Positions 39,511 to 50,493 of a stretch of 64,000 bases of DNA are shown here, piece after piece. Origin of the DNA: Kiloniellaceae bacterium. GTDB taxonomy: Bacteria; Pseudomonadota; Alphaproteobacteria; Kiloniellales; J153. Each line of letters opens with the position of its first letter. Positions within the stretch are counted from its first letter, which is position 1. The stretch is from contig JAJFGL010000008.1 of NCBI GenBank assembly GCA_021776135.1, forward strand, positions 36,596-100,595, in the 5' to 3' direction. The notes below the pieces were generated by a model. That model was not told the origin of the DNA. It was given only the letters and a program-made list of their open reading frames with translations, and made no database searches. Position numbers and translations under genes: made by a program.

Positions 39511-40374
39511 ATGCCGCGCGAAGCTTATGTCAACGGGCGCTATGTGCCGCACGGGCAGGCCAGTGTCCATATCGAGGACCGGGGCTATCAGTTCGCCGAT
39601 GGCGTCTATGAAGTCGTGACCATTCACCGTGGCGCGCTGATCGACGAGGAACCCCATCTCAATCGGTTGGAACGCTCCCTGGGCGAACTGCGCATCGCCA
39701 TGCCCATGAGCCGCGCGTCCTTGAAGCTGGTGGCGCGCGAGCTGATCCGGCGCAACGCGGTTTCCAACGGCATTGTCTATCTGCAGGTGACGCGCGGCGT
39801 CGCGCCCCGGAATCACCAGTTTCCGGGCCCCGTCCGCCCGGCCCTGGTCATGACCACCAAGCAAATGAAACCGCACACGGCGAAGCTGCTGGATCAAGGC
39901 GCCAAGGTTATCGCGGTGCCCGACATTCGCTGGGCCCGCTGCGATATCAAGTCGGTCTCGCTGCTGCCGAACGTGCTGGCCAAGCAGGCGGCCGCGGAAG
40001 CCGGCGCTTACGAGGCCTGGCAGGTCGATACCGAGGGCATGGTGACTGAAGGCAGCTCGACCAATGCTTGGATCGTGACCGGCGAGGGCACGGTCGTGAC
40101 CCGCGCCGTGAGCCAAGAAATTCTCAATGGGATCACCCGGGTCTCGCTCCTCAAGCTGATCGAAACCCAGGGCTACACCTTGGAAGAACGCGCCTTCAGC
40201 CTGGAGGAAGCCAAGGCGGCCAAGGAGGCATTTATTACCTCCAGCACCTCCTTCGTCATGCCGGTGACGCAGATCGACGACACCCCGGTCGGCAACGGGC
40301 ACCCCGGAATTTTGACCGGCAAGCTGCGCCGGCACTATCTCGACTTCATGGACCGTGCCGGGGACCGGATTTGA
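39511..40374 (+). CDS. dat: D-amino-acid transaminase (class IV PLP enzyme)
   Basis: Produces D-amino acids such as D-glutamate or D-alanine for peptidoglycan, or degrades them. 287 residues of fold type IV: EDRGYQFADGVYEVV, LQVTRGVAPRNHQFP, the PLP lysine in RCDIKSVSLLPN, and EGSSTNAWIV. The RCDIKS sequence matches D-amino acid rather than branched-chain transaminases. Twenty-seven bp after trkA and overlapping the HAD gene by 4 bp. Confidence 0.9.
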   Translation: MPREAYVNGRYVPHGQASVHIEDRGYQFADGVYEVVTIHRGALIDEEPHLNRLERSLGELRIAMPMSRASLKLVARELIRRNAVSNGIVYLQVTRGVAPRNHQFPGPVRPALVMTTKQMKPHTAKLLDQGAKVIAVPDIRWARCDIKSVSLLPNVLAKQAAAEAGAYEAWQVDTEGMVTEGSSTNAWIVTGEGTVVTRAVSQEILNGITRVSLLKLIETQGYTLEERAFSLEEAKAAKEAFITSSTSFVMPVTQIDDTPVGNGHPGILTGKLRRHYLDFMDRAGDRI

Positions 40375-41027
40375 AAGCCGGCCGGCCCAGCGCGCTTCTG
40401 TTCGATTGGGACAACACTCTGATAGATAGCTGGGGCGCTATCCATCACGCCCTGGCGGTCACGTTCCGGGCCATGGGGCGGGAGCCCTGGAGCTACGAGG
40501 AGACGGTGCGGCGGGTACGCGCCTCAACCCGCGATACCTTCCCGGTGCTGTTCGGCGATCGGGCGGAGGAGGCGACGGAGGTGTTTTACCGCAGCTTCGA
40601 GGCCGATCACCTGAAAAAACTGAGCGCCCGCGAGGGGGCCGAGACCATGCTTCGCGAACTGGCGGCGGACGCCGGGTTTTACCTGTCGGTGGTTAGTAAC
40701 AAAAAGGGCGATCTGTTACGGCGCGAGGCCGCGCACCTGGGCTGGGATGGGCTGTTTTCCCGCCTGGTCGGGGCCAACGACGCGGCCCGCGACAAGCCCG
40801 CGACGGAGGCGGTGGACATGGCCCTAGAAGGTTCCGGCCTGCGGGCCGGGCCGGGCGTGTGGTTCGTCGGCGATACCGATATCGACATGCAATGTGCGGT
40901 CAATTCGGGTTGTATTCCCGTGCTTGTGCGCCCATATCCCCCTGAACGCCAGGAGTTCGGAGAGGCTGAGCCGCAGGTTTACGTTCCCGACTGCGCGGCT
41001 TTATTGAAAAGACTGCGGAGTCTTTGA
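40371..41027 (+). CDS. HAD-family hydrolase, phosphoglycolate-phosphatase-like
   Basis: A 218-residue phosphatase. Motif I LLFDWDNTLID, motif II SVVSNKKG, the lysine in RDKPATE and motif IV WFVGDTDIDMQ. Motif I reads DWDNT rather than the common DxDGT. The true start is probably TTG at 40371, inside the dat stop (TTGA overlap, GGGGA 8 nt upstream); the 319-residue track ORF includes a shadow of dat. Substrate unknown; it regularly lies beside trkA/dat and hfq in this group. Confidence 0.85.
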   Translation: MKAGRPSALLFDWDNTLIDSWGAIHHALAVTFRAMGREPWSYEETVRRVRASTRDTFPVLFGDRAEEATEVFYRSFEADHLKKLSAREGAETMLRELAADAGFYLSVVSNKKGDLLRREAAHLGWDGLFSRLVGANDAARDKPATEAVDMALEGSGLRAGPGVWFVGDTDIDMQCAVNSGCIPVLVRPYPPERQEFGEAEPQVYVPDCAALLKRLRSL

Positions 41028-41160
41028 TTTTGCGTTCGGCGCGAAGCGTGTTACTCAGGTGGGTGCAGGATGCACAGGCCGCGAGGGTCCTTAAAAATAG
41101 AAACCGCTTGGCCGCGCGGCGGGACTGCCCGGTCAAGGATAAATGAAAAGGTCGGAATAA

Positions 41161-41412
41161 ATGGCCGCGGAAAGATCTCAGAATGTTCAGGATGTTTTTC
41201 TGAATCACATCCGGAAAAACAAAGTTCCCGTGACAGTGTTCTTGGTGAACGGCGTGAAGTTGCAAGGTATCGTCACCTGGTTCGACAACTTTTCCGTTCT
41301 TCTACGGCGGGATGCCCATTCTCAACTTGTCTATAAACACGCGATATCGACGGTGATGCCGGCGACGCCGGTTCAACTTTTCGATCCGCAGACGGAGACG
41401 CAAGACGCCTAG
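41161..41412 (+). CDS. hfq: RNA chaperone Hfq
   Basis: Hexameric Sm-like protein that pairs small RNAs with messages. 83 residues: [30 protein letters not shown] (Sm1) and [10 protein letters not shown] (Sm2, with the K-H pair of the proximal face; YKHA). AAGGTCGGAATA precedes the ATG. hflX follows after 36 bp as in most proteobacteria. Confidence 0.97.
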   Translation: MAAERSQNVQDVFLNHIRKNKVPVTVFLVNGVKLQGIVTWFDNFSVLLRRDAHSQLVYKHAISTVMPATPVQLFDPQTETQDA

Positions 41413-41448
41413 CGCGCTTTCCTGCACGCGGGGCGGGGTGGCGAAGCC

Positions 41449-42738
41449 ATGACGCGCGCCCTGGTCTTGGTTCCCGATTTGCGTGGATTTCCCGTCAAGG
41501 GCCGCGACGCGGCCGCCCGACTCCATGAAGCCGCCGGTCTGGCGCGCGCGATCGATCTCGACATTATCCACGGCGAAACGGTTTCGATCGCCAAGCCGCG
41601 CCCGGCGACCGTGTTCGGGGGCGGGGTGGTCGAGCGTTTCAAGGACTTTATCGAGGCCGAGGAAATCGAGATCGTCATCGTCGATGGGGCGCTGACGCCG
41701 GTGCAGCAGCGCAATTTGGAAACCGCCTGGAACGCCAAGGTCATCGACCGCACCGGTCTGATCCTCGAGATTTTCGGCGCCCGGGCGCGAACCAAGGAAG
41801 GTCAGCTTCAGGTCGAACTGGCGGCGCTCAGCTATCAGCGCTCCCGCCTGGTGCGCTCCTGGACTCATTTGGAGCGCCAGCGCGGCGGGCGCGGCTTCCT
41901 GGGCGGACCGGGCGAGCGGCAGTTGGAAATGGACCGGCGGATCATCACCGACCGTATCGTCAGGATCGAAGCGGACCTGGAGCAGGTCAAGCGCACGCGC
42001 GAGCTGCACCGCGGCGCGCGCCGGCGCGTGCCTTATCCGGTGGTCGCCCTGGTGGGCTATACCAACGCCGGGAAATCCACACTCTTCAACCGCTTGACCA
42101 AATCGGATGTGGTGGCCGCCGACAAGCTGTTCGCGACTCTCGATCCGACCATGCGGCGGATTAAGTTGCCTTCGGGCCTGACGGCGATTCTTTCCGACAC
42201 AGTTGGTTTTATCTCGGACCTGCCGACGGATTTGGTGGCCGCTTTCCGGGCGACGCTGGAGGAAGTCACCAGCGCCGATCTCATCGTCCATGTCCGCGAC
42301 GCCGCCCACGCGCAGAGCGAGGCCCAGTGCGCGGATGTGAATGACGTGCTCACCAAGCTAGGCTTGGAGGAGCAGATGGAGGAAGGCTTGATCGAGGTTA
42401 TGAACAAGTCCGATCTCTTGACCCCGGCGGCGCGCGCCGGCATGACGGATCGTCTGCGCCACAATCCGGGCATGCTGCTGTGTTCAGCCTTGAGCGGGGA
42501 GGGGACGGAAGACTTGCTGGCGGCCATTGACCGCCACTTGACCAGGGAGCAAGCGCAGGTGGACTTGGCGGTGGCCTTGACCGACGGCGCCGCCATCGCC
42601 TGGCTTTACGACCACGGCCAAGTCCTGGCCCGGCGCGACGACGAGCGGAAGGCTTACCTGCGGGTCCGCCTAGACAGCGCGGCCCTGGCGCGATTCCAAC
42701 GCCGCCAGCATCAGCCGGCGCCGGCCGGGACGGCATGA
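41449..42738 (+). CDS. hflX: Ribosome-associated GTPase HflX
   Basis: GTPase that can split stalled or stressed ribosomes. 429 residues. The N-terminal HflX domain includes RTGLILEIFGARARTKEGQLQVELA and GGPGERQLEMDRR. The G domain has G1 GYTNAGKST, G2/G3 LFATLDPTMRR and DTVGFISDLP, and G4 NKSD. A 75-residue C-terminal region follows. Its stop overlaps the next gene by 4 bp (ATGA). Confidence 0.95.
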   Translation: MTRALVLVPDLRGFPVKGRDAAARLHEAAGLARAIDLDIIHGETVSIAKPRPATVFGGGVVERFKDFIEAEEIEIVIVDGALTPVQQRNLETAWNAKVIDRTGLILEIFGARARTKEGQLQVELAALSYQRSRLVRSWTHLERQRGGRGFLGGPGERQLEMDRRIITDRIVRIEADLEQVKRTRELHRGARRRVPYPVVALVGYTNAGKSTLFNRLTKSDVVAADKLFATLDPTMRRIKLPSGLTAILSDTVGFISDLPTDLVAAFRATLEEVTSADLIVHVRDAAHAQSEAQCADVNDVLTKLGLEEQMEEGLIEVMNKSDLLTPAARAGMTDRLRHNPGMLLCSALSGEGTEDLLAAIDRHLTREQAQVDLAVALTDGAAIAWLYDHGQVLARRDDERKAYLRVRLDSAALARFQRRQHQPAPAGTA

Positions 42739-43544
42739 ACTTCGACCCCCAAGCCGTGAGCGATATCATCGCCGAGGTGGCCCGCCAGGAGGTCATGCCC
42801 CGGTTCCGGTCCTTGCGCGATCACGAGATCACGAAAAAACAAGGCGGCGATCTGGTGACGGTCGCCGACGTGGCGGCCGAGAAGGCGCTGACCCAACGCT
42901 TGCAGGATCATCTCGCCGGATCCCTGACGGTGGGCGAGGAAGCGGTCGCCGCCGATCCGGCGGTGCTCGGCATGTTATCGCGGGACGGCCCCCTATGGAT
43001 TATCGATCCGATCGACGGCACCGGAAATTATGCCGGGGGCACCCCGACCTTCGCGGTCATGGTCGGCCTGGTGCGCGGTAACGAAACCCTCGGCGCCTGG
43101 ATTCACGATCCGGTGGGCGAGCGCACCGTGACGGCGGAACGCGGCGCCGGGGCTTGGCTGGCCGGCCGGCGCCTCAAGGTGGCGGCGCCGGATACGCCCA
43201 AGGCCATGCGCGGCACCCTGCACGCCAGCACCTTCGCCCCGGCGGAAACCGCGCGCCAGGTACAGTCGCGCCGGGACCGGGTTGGGGCGATCAAGTCCTT
43301 GCGCTGCGCCGGCCACGAATACCTGCGCCTGGCCCAGGGGCAAATTCACTTTTCGCTGTTCACCAAGCTCATGCCCTGGGACCATGTGCCGGGAACGCTT
43401 ATTCAAAGAGAAGCGGGCGGCCTTGCCTCGATCCTGGACGGCGCCCCATACCGGGCCGCCGATCACACCGCGTCCGGCCTCTTGATGGCGCCGGACGAAG
43501 CCTCGTGGCAAGAGCTCAGGGAAACGCTGTTCGGGCCTGAATAA
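42735..43544 (+). CDS. Inositol-monophosphatase-family phosphatase
   Basis: Mg2+-dependent sugar-phosphate phosphatase fold, 269 residues. Metal-binding motif I is GEEAV, motif II WIIDPIDGTGNYAGGTPTFAV, and motif III MPWDHVPGTLIQREAGG. Possible activities include inositol phosphate, histidinol phosphate or 3'-phosphoadenosine phosphate; sequence alone does not decide. It closes the long gene chain beginning at dusB. Confidence 0.88.
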   Translation: MNFDPQAVSDIIAEVARQEVMPRFRSLRDHEITKKQGGDLVTVADVAAEKALTQRLQDHLAGSLTVGEEAVAADPAVLGMLSRDGPLWIIDPIDGTGNYAGGTPTFAVMVGLVRGNETLGAWIHDPVGERTVTAERGAGAWLAGRRLKVAAPDTPKAMRGTLHASTFAPAETARQVQSRRDRVGAIKSLRCAGHEYLRLAQGQIHFSLFTKLMPWDHVPGTLIQREAGGLASILDGAPYRAADHTASGLLMAPDEASWQELRETLFGPE

Positions 43545-43568
43545 CGTGGCCGCATGCTATGACTGCAA

Positions 43569-43594
43569 TTGGCCCTAGTCGCCGCTGGCTGGGG
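43569..43594 (+). promoter_or_regulatory. Candidate MocR/TauR-like operator (site 1)
   Basis: TTGGCCCTAG (43569-43578) and CTGGCTGGGG (43585-43594) are spaced 16 bp and resemble the pairs seen at other promoters in this region. The pair lies about 45-65 bp before the flavoprotein start. Confidence 0.25.
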
Positions 43595-43635
43595 GGAATA
43601 GTGTCACGCCAGTTGACCATCTAGTGAGTCTGGCC

Positions 43636-46083
43636 ATGGCAAAAGATCTTCCGAAAAAAACGCGGGTCGCCATTATCGGCGGGGGTATCGTCGGCTGTTC
43701 GCTGGCCTACCACCTGACCAAGCTGGGCTGGCGCGACGTGATCGTGCTGGAGCGTAAAAAGCTAACCAGCGGCACCACCTGGCACGCGGCGGGCCTGGTG
43801 CGCCAGGTTCTGGGCAGCATGACCCTGACCCGCCTGGCGCAATACTCCTTGAAGCTGTTCCAGGAACTGGAAGCCGAAACCGGGCAAGCGACCGGCCTTA
43901 AACAAAACGGCAGCATCGGCATCGCCACCAACGAGGGCCGCTGGGAAGAACACCGCCGGGCCGCCAGCATGGCCAAGTACCTGGACGTCGAGGCTCATTT
44001 GCTGGGCCCCAAGGAGATACAGGACCTCTATCCGCCCATGAACGTCGAGGACGTGATCGGCGGGGTTTATTTTCCCCAGGATGGCCAAACCAATCCCGCC
44101 GACACCGCCATGGCCCTGGCCAAGGGCGCGCGTCTGGGCGGTGCCAAGATTTTCGAGGATATCAAGGTCACCGGCATCTTGACCGCCAAGGGGCGGGCCA
44201 CCGGCGTGCGTACCGCGCAAGGCGATGTCGAGGCCGAGGTGGTGGTCAACTGCGCCGGCATGTGGGGCCGCGAGGTCGGCCTCATGGCCGGGGTCAATGT
44301 GCCGCTTCACGCCTGCGAACACTTCTACGTGGTGACCGAGCCCATGGCCGAGATGACGCCCACCTTGCCGGTCCTGCGCGACATGGACGCCAGTGCCTAT
44401 TTGAAGGAAGACGCCGGCAAGCTTTTGATCGGGGCCTTCGAGACCAACGCCAAGCCCTGGGGCATGGACGGCATTCCGGAAGATTTCTGCTTCGACGAAT
44501 TGCCCGAGGACATGGATCATTTCATGCCCATCCTGGAAGGCGCCATGCACCGGATACCGGCGCTGGAGACCACCGGCATCCGCACCTTCTTCAACGGGCC
44601 CGAAAGCTTCACGCCCGACGACCGCTATCACCTGGGCGAAGCGCCGGAGCTGCGTAATTTCTACGTCGCCGCCGGGTTCAATTCGATCGGTATTCAGTCT
44701 TCCGGCGGCGCCGGCAAGGCCCTGGCCGAATGGATCGTCGAGGGCGCGCCGACCATGGATTTGTCCGAGGTCGATATCCGGCGCGTCGAACCCTTTCAGG
44801 GCAACAAGAAGTACCTGGAGCTGCGCGCCGCCGAGGCCCTGGGCATGTTGTACGCCTTGCACTGGCCTTATCTGCAATTCGAATCGGCGCGCGGGATACG
44901 TGTTTCGCCCCTGCACGAGCGCTTGAAGGCGCGCGGCGCCTGTTTCGGCGAGGCCGCCGGTTGGGAGCGCCCGAACTGGTTCGCGCCCGCAGGCGTCGAA
45001 CCTAAATACGACTACAGCTTCAAGCGCCAGAACTGGTTTCCCTATGCCGCCGAAGAACATAGGGCGGTGCGCGAGGCGGCCGCCCTCTTCGATCAAAGCT
45101 CCTTCGCCAAGTTCATGGTCCAGGGCCGCGACGCGGAGGCCGTGCTGCAACGCATCTGCGCCAACGACGTGGCGGTCGAAACGGGCAAGATCGTCTATAC
45201 CCAGTGGTTGAACGAACGCGGCGGGATCGAGGCCGACCTGACCGTGACCCGCCTGGCCGAGGATCAATACTTCGTGGTGACCGGCGCCGCCGTGGGCCCG
45301 CGCAACCTGGATTGGCTGCGCCGCAATACCCCCGAGGACGCCCATGTGACCGTGACCGACGTAACCGGCGGCTATGCGGTCATGGGCATCATGGGACCCA
45401 ACAGCCGGGCCTTGCTGTCCGGGCTGACGGACGCCGATCTTTCCAACGAGGCGTTTCCCTTCGGCACTAGCCGGGAGATCGAGATCGGCCGCGGTTTCGC
45501 CCGGGCCCTGCGCGTGACTTATGTCGGGGAGCTGGGCTGGGAACTCTACGTGCCCAGCGAGTTCGCCGGCGGGGTCTTCGATGCGGTCGCGGACAAGGGC
45601 GCGGCCCACGGCCTGAAGATGGCCGGCATGCATGTCCTGGATTCTTGCCGTATCGAAAAGGCCTATCGCCACTGGGGCCACGACATCAGCGACGAGGATA
45701 CGCCCATCGAGGCCGGCTTGAGTTTCGCCTGCCGTTTCGACAAGAACATAGCTTTCATTGGCCGCGATGCGCTTGCGCGTCAGAAGGAGCGGGGCGTCCA
45801 AAAGCGCCTGGTCCAGTTCGCGCTCGATGACCCGGAACCGCTGCTGTATCACAACGAACCGATTTACCGCGACGGCAAGGTGGTGGGCTATCTGAGCTCG
45901 GGAAACTACGGTCACGCCCTGGGACGCGCCATCGGCTTAGGCTATGTGCGCCACCCCGATGGCGTCGATGCGGAATTCGTAAACTCAGGGAAATATGAAA
46001 TCGAGGTCGCGGGCGACCGCTTCAGCGCCCAAGCAAGCCTGCGCCCCCTATACGATCCCAAGTCGGAACGGATACGCGCATGA
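43636..46083 (+). CDS. Dimethylglycine/sarcosine dehydrogenase-like flavoprotein with GcvT folate domain
   Basis: An 815-residue two-part enzyme. Residues 1-400 form a DAO-type FAD domain (RVAIIGGGIVGCSLAYHL). SGTTWHAAGL has H50 at the position used for covalent FAD in dimethylglycine dehydrogenase. The C-terminal half (about 420-815) is a GcvT-like tetrahydrofolate domain. It oxidatively demethylates an N-methylated amine, with the one-carbon unit passed to folate. DMG, sarcosine or, given the neighbours, N-methyltaurine are candidates. The start at 43636 (MAKDLPKK) is taken over GTG 43624; neither has a strong ribosome site. Confidence 0.85.
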   Translation: MAKDLPKKTRVAIIGGGIVGCSLAYHLTKLGWRDVIVLERKKLTSGTTWHAAGLVRQVLGSMTLTRLAQYSLKLFQELEAETGQATGLKQNGSIGIATNEGRWEEHRRAASMAKYLDVEAHLLGPKEIQDLYPPMNVEDVIGGVYFPQDGQTNPADTAMALAKGARLGGAKIFEDIKVTGILTAKGRATGVRTAQGDVEAEVVVNCAGMWGREVGLMAGVNVPLHACEHFYVVTEPMAEMTPTLPVLRDMDASAYLKEDAGKLLIGAFETNAKPWGMDGIPEDFCFDELPEDMDHFMPILEGAMHRIPALETTGIRTFFNGPESFTPDDRYHLGEAPELRNFYVAAGFNSIGIQSSGGAGKALAEWIVEGAPTMDLSEVDIRRVEPFQGNKKYLELRAAEALGMLYALHWPYLQFESARGIRVSPLHERLKARGACFGEAAGWERPNWFAPAGVEPKYDYSFKRQNWFPYAAEEHRAVREAAALFDQSSFAKFMVQGRDAEAVLQRICANDVAVETGKIVYTQWLNERGGIEADLTVTRLAEDQYFVVTGAAVGPRNLDWLRRNTPEDAHVTVTDVTGGYAVMGIMGPNSRALLSGLTDADLSNEAFPFGTSREIEIGRGFARALRVTYVGELGWELYVPSEFAGGVFDAVADKGAAHGLKMAGMHVLDSCRIEKAYRHWGHDISDEDTPIEAGLSFACRFDKNIAFIGRDALARQKERGVQKRLVQFALDDPEPLLYHNEPIYRDGKVVGYLSSGNYGHALGRAIGLGYVRHPDGVDAEFVNSGKYEIEVAGDRFSAQASLRPLYDPKSERIRA

Positions 46084-46175
46084 TGCGTTTTAGCTGGATC
46101 GATTCAATTTTCTTTATAGCCATTACTTGGAGGCCGCGCGTTCTTGGGTGCCGTGACAACTTGGCAAGGCTGTCA

Positions 46176-46274
46176 CCCCCACCCCAACCCTCCCCCGTCT
46201 AAGGGGGAGGGAGTTAGAGAAAGAGCGCCGACATTTTCTCCCTCCCCCCTTGAGGGGGAGGGTTGGGGTGGGGG
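46176..46274. repeat. Palindromic repeat family R2, copy a
   Basis: Perfect 21-bp arms CCCCCACCCCAACCCTCCCCC (46176-46196) and GGGGGAGGGTTGGGGTGGGGG (46254-46274) enclose a core with AAGGGGGAGGGAGTTAGAGAAAGAGCGCC. Copies b (50322-50422) and c (57206-57305) are in the opposite orientation, judged from their cores and outside flanks. It lies upstream of ald. Confidence 0.92.
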
Positions 46275-46364
46275 GACTTGCGGTGTTAAGTATCCGTACC
46301 CAAGGGTGACATTGGAAATGAAAACAACAATCGCTTTCACTCATCTATGTTCAGGAGCACGATC

Positions 46365-47483
46365 ATGCTGGTAGGCGTTCCAAAGGAAGTCAAAATCCAT
46401 GAGTACCGTGTCGGCCTGGTGCCGGCCTCGGTGCGCGAGCTGATCCATCACGGGCACAAGGTCGTGGTGGAAAAGAACGCCGGGTCCGGTATCGGGTTCG
46501 AGGATAGCGACTACGAAGCGGTGGGCGCCCAGTTCGCGGCCACCGCGGACGAGGTCTTCGCCGCCGCCGATATGATCGTGAAGGTCAAGGAACCCCAAGC
46601 CGGGGAATACGGCAAGCTGCGCGACGGCCAGGTTCTTTTCACCTACCTGCACCTGGCCCCGGATCTGCCGCAGACCAAGGGCCTGATGGACTCGGGCTGT
46701 ATCGCCATTGCCTATGAGACCGTGACCAACGCCCGGGGCGGCTTGCCCTTGCTGGCGCCCATGAGTGAGGTCGCGGGCCGCATGTCCGTGCAGGTCGGCG
46801 CCCATTGCCTGGAAAAAGAACAGGGCGGTTCGGGCATGTTGCTGGGCGGCGTTCCCGGTGTCGCCGCCGCCAAGGTCGTGATTATCGGCGGCGGCGTTTC
46901 CGGCACCAACGCCGCGCGCATGGCCATGGGTATGGAGGCCCACGTCACGGTCATCGACCGTAACATCGCGCAGCTCTATTCCCTCGACCTGCAGTTCGGT
47001 CCCATGCTGAACACGATTTATTCGACCGTGGATGCGATCGAATCTTATGTGATCGGCGCCGACTTGGTGATCGGCGCTGTCTTGGTTCCCGGCGCGGCGG
47101 CGCCGAAACTGGTCACGCGGGATATGTTACGCAAGATGCGCCCCGGTTCGGTCTTCGTCGATATCGCCATCGACCAGGGCGGCAGCGCCGAAACTTCGCG
47201 CGGGACCACCCATACCAATCCGACCTATGTGGAGGAAGGCGTGGTTCACTACTGCGTCACCAACATGCCCGGCGCGGTCGCGCGCACCTCGACCTTCGCG
47301 CTCAATAACGCGACCTTGCCTTTTGTCCTGGCTCTGGCCAACAAGGGCTATAAGAAGGCGCTGACTGACGATTCCCACCTGATGAAGGGCCTGAACGTCG
47401 CCGGCGGCAAGGTGACCTACGAGGCGGTCGCCGAGGCTCATGGTTTAAAATACTCCTCGCCGGAGCAGGTTCTGGGCCTGTAA
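46365..47483 (+). CDS. ald: Alanine dehydrogenase
   Basis: NAD-dependent oxidative deamination of L-alanine to pyruvate and ammonia. 372 residues from [10 protein letters not shown] (AGGAG 9 nt upstream; the track ORF adds six). Features: [15 protein letters not shown], the substrate lysine in VKVKEP, H in TYLHLA, and the Rossmann motif [16 protein letters not shown]. In taurine and beta-alanine degradation Ald regenerates pyruvate for the transaminase, which fits the aminotransferase two genes on. Confidence 0.94.
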   Translation: MLVGVPKEVKIHEYRVGLVPASVRELIHHGHKVVVEKNAGSGIGFEDSDYEAVGAQFAATADEVFAAADMIVKVKEPQAGEYGKLRDGQVLFTYLHLAPDLPQTKGLMDSGCIAIAYETVTNARGGLPLLAPMSEVAGRMSVQVGAHCLEKEQGGSGMLLGGVPGVAAAKVVIIGGGVSGTNAARMAMGMEAHVTVIDRNIAQLYSLDLQFGPMLNTIYSTVDAIESYVIGADLVIGAVLVPGAAAPKLVTRDMLRKMRPGSVFVDIAIDQGGSAETSRGTTHTNPTYVEEGVVHYCVTNMPGAVARTSTFALNNATLPFVLALANKGYKKALTDDSHLMKGLNVAGGKVTYEAVAEAHGLKYSSPEQVLGL

Positions 47484-47492
47484 GCTACGGCC

Positions 47493-48800
<1,308 letters not shown>

Positions 48801-48822
48801 CTAACTGATTTATCTATTATAT

Positions 48823-48852
48823 CGTCATCCCGGACCCCGATCCGGCATGACG
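48823..48852 (+). terminator. Hairpin after the HOT gene
   Basis: CGTCATCCCGGA / TCCGGCATGACG (11 of 12 pairs, 6-nt loop) is followed by ATTGTTATTGG, only weakly T-rich. It may be a terminator or a member of the common CGTCATCCCGG dispersed repeats. Confidence 0.45.
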
Positions 48853-48870
48853 ATTGTTATTGGTTCTGTT

Positions 48871-48896
48871 CTGGCCTCATGCAATCCGGCCAATTG
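48871..48896 (+). promoter_or_regulatory. Candidate MocR/TauR-like operator (site 2)
   Basis: CTGGCCTCATG here is identical to an 11-mer in front of the regulator gene (50526-50536). A second box CCGGCCAATT begins 15 bp later. It lies about 75-98 bp before the aminotransferase start. Confidence 0.35.
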
Positions 48897-48968
48897 GGGC
48901 TATGCCGGCGGCCCGCGGCGGGGCTAGTCTAGGGTCAAGCATAAACCTTAATTGGATGGGTAATAGCC

Positions 48969-50288
48969 ATGTCGACCTTAAAGAAGATCCCGAATTCGCT
49001 CGAACAGCACTGGATGCCCTTCACGTCAAACCGGCACTTCAAGGCCAATCCGCGCCTGATCGTTGGCGCCAAGGGCATGTATTACACCACCCACAAGGGC
49101 GACACGGTGATCGACGGTTCCTCGGGCCTGTTTTGCGTTGCCGCCGGCCATGGCCGGCGCGAGATCGCGGACGCGGTCTACGAAGCCTTGAACGATTTGG
49201 ATTACGCGCCGCCCTTCCAGTTCGGTCATCCGGTCACCTTCGAATTGTCGCGCCGGATCGCGGCCCTGACGCCGGGCGATCTCAATCACGTCTTTTACAC
49301 CAACTCCGGTTCGGAATCGGTTGACACCGCCTTGAAGATCGCGCTCGCCTATCAGCGGGTGCGGGGCGAGGGGCAACGCACCCGCCTGGTCGGGCGCGAG
49401 CGCTCCTACCACGGCGTGAACTTCGGCGGCATGTCCGTGGCCGGCATGGTCAACAACAAGAAAGCCTTTGGTATCGGCCTGCCGGGGGTGGTGCACATGC
49501 GCCACACGGCCCTGCCGGAACACAAGTTTTGCGTCGGCCAGCCGGAAACCGGGGCTGAACTGGCCGAGGATCTGCAGCGCATGGTCGATCTGCACGGCGC
49601 CGATTCCATCGCCGCCTGCATTGTCGAGCCGATCGCCGGTTCGACCGGCGTTCTGGTGCCGCCCAAGGGATACCTGAAACGCCTGCGCGAAATCTGCGAC
49701 ACCCATCATATCCTGCTGATCTTCGATGAGGTCATCACCGCCTTCGGCCGCACCGGCAAGCAGTTCGGTTCCGACAGCTTCGGGGTGGAGCCCGATATGA
49801 TAACCATGGCCAAGGCCCTGACCAACGGCGTGGTGCCCATGGGCGCGGTCGCGGTCCACGATAAAATTTATGACACCATCACCAACGCGGCGCCCGAGGC
49901 CGCGGTTGAGTTATTCCACGGCTACACCTATTCGGGCTGTCCGGTGGCCGCGGTCGCCGCCCTGGCGACCCGCGATATTTTCGAGCAGGAAAACCTGGTT
50001 GAGCGCGCCGCCGCCATGGCCCCCAAGTTCCTCGATATGCTGTACAGCCTGAAGGACTTGCCCGTGGTAACCGATATCCGCGGCTACGGTTTGCTAGGTG
50101 GGGTCGACCTGGCGACCAAGGACGCGCCGGGCGTGCGCGGCCTGGCGGTCACGCAACAGTTCTACGACGCCGGTTTGATGGTCAAGATGACCGGCGACAG
50201 CGCGCTCATCTCGCCGCCCCTGGTCAGTGAGGACAAGCACCTCGACGAGATTTTCACCAAGCTGCGCGACGTGCTGAAAACCCACTAG
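48969..50288 (+). CDS. Class III omega-amino acid:pyruvate aminotransferase (beta-alanine/taurine type)
   Basis: PLP enzyme of 439 residues. The opening LEQHWMPFTSNRHFKANPRL and the segments FQFGHPVTFELSRRIA, FYTNSGSESVDTALKIA and LLIFDEVITAFGRTGK match beta-alanine:pyruvate aminotransferases; the PLP lysine is in MAKALTNGVVPMGAV. Beside ald, a TauR-like regulator and xsc, the likely job is transfer of the amino group from taurine (or beta-alanine, hypotaurine) to pyruvate, giving sulfoacetaldehyde and alanine. Sequence favours the beta-alanine subgroup, context favours taurine; both may be used. Confidence 0.85.
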   Translation: MSTLKKIPNSLEQHWMPFTSNRHFKANPRLIVGAKGMYYTTHKGDTVIDGSSGLFCVAAGHGRREIADAVYEALNDLDYAPPFQFGHPVTFELSRRIAALTPGDLNHVFYTNSGSESVDTALKIALAYQRVRGEGQRTRLVGRERSYHGVNFGGMSVAGMVNNKKAFGIGLPGVVHMRHTALPEHKFCVGQPETGAELAEDLQRMVDLHGADSIAACIVEPIAGSTGVLVPPKGYLKRLREICDTHHILLIFDEVITAFGRTGKQFGSDSFGVEPDMITMAKALTNGVVPMGAVAVHDKIYDTITNAAPEAAVELFHGYTYSGCPVAAVAALATRDIFEQENLVERAAAMAPKFLDMLYSLKDLPVVTDIRGYGLLGGVDLATKDAPGVRGLAVTQQFYDAGLMVKMTGDSALISPPLVSEDKHLDEIFTKLRDVLKTH

Positions 50289-50321
50289 GCTTACCGGATC
50301 GGGGGGGCCGACACCGCAAGG

Positions 50322-50422
50322 CCCCCACCCCGGCCCTCCCCCTCAAGGGGGGAGGGAGGAAAAGGCGGTGCGCTCTCCCTCTAACTCCCTCCCCCTTAGA
50401 CGGGGGAGGGTTGGGGTGGGGG
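50322..50422. repeat. Palindromic repeat family R2, copy b
   Basis: CCCCCACCCCGGCCCTCCCCC (50322-50342) and GGGGGAGGGTTGGGGTGGGGG (50402-50422) are complementary arms with two mismatches. The core read in reverse complement matches copy a (GTCTAAGGGGGAGGGAGTTAGAG), so a and b are inverted with respect to each other and bracket ald, the HOT gene and the aminotransferase. Confidence 0.92.
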
Positions 50423-50493
50423 TGACAACCGCGCCAAGTGATCGCGGTTTCCCAAGACACGTGGCTTGCCGGGCGGCCAGCGCCACCCTAAAC

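Noticed and set aside
43762-45915. 717-residue minus-strand ORF opposite the flavoprotein gene
   Set aside because: Shadow of a GC-rich gene; the opposite strand has full FAD and GcvT motifs, while this frame has Gly/His/Arg-rich, featureless sequence.
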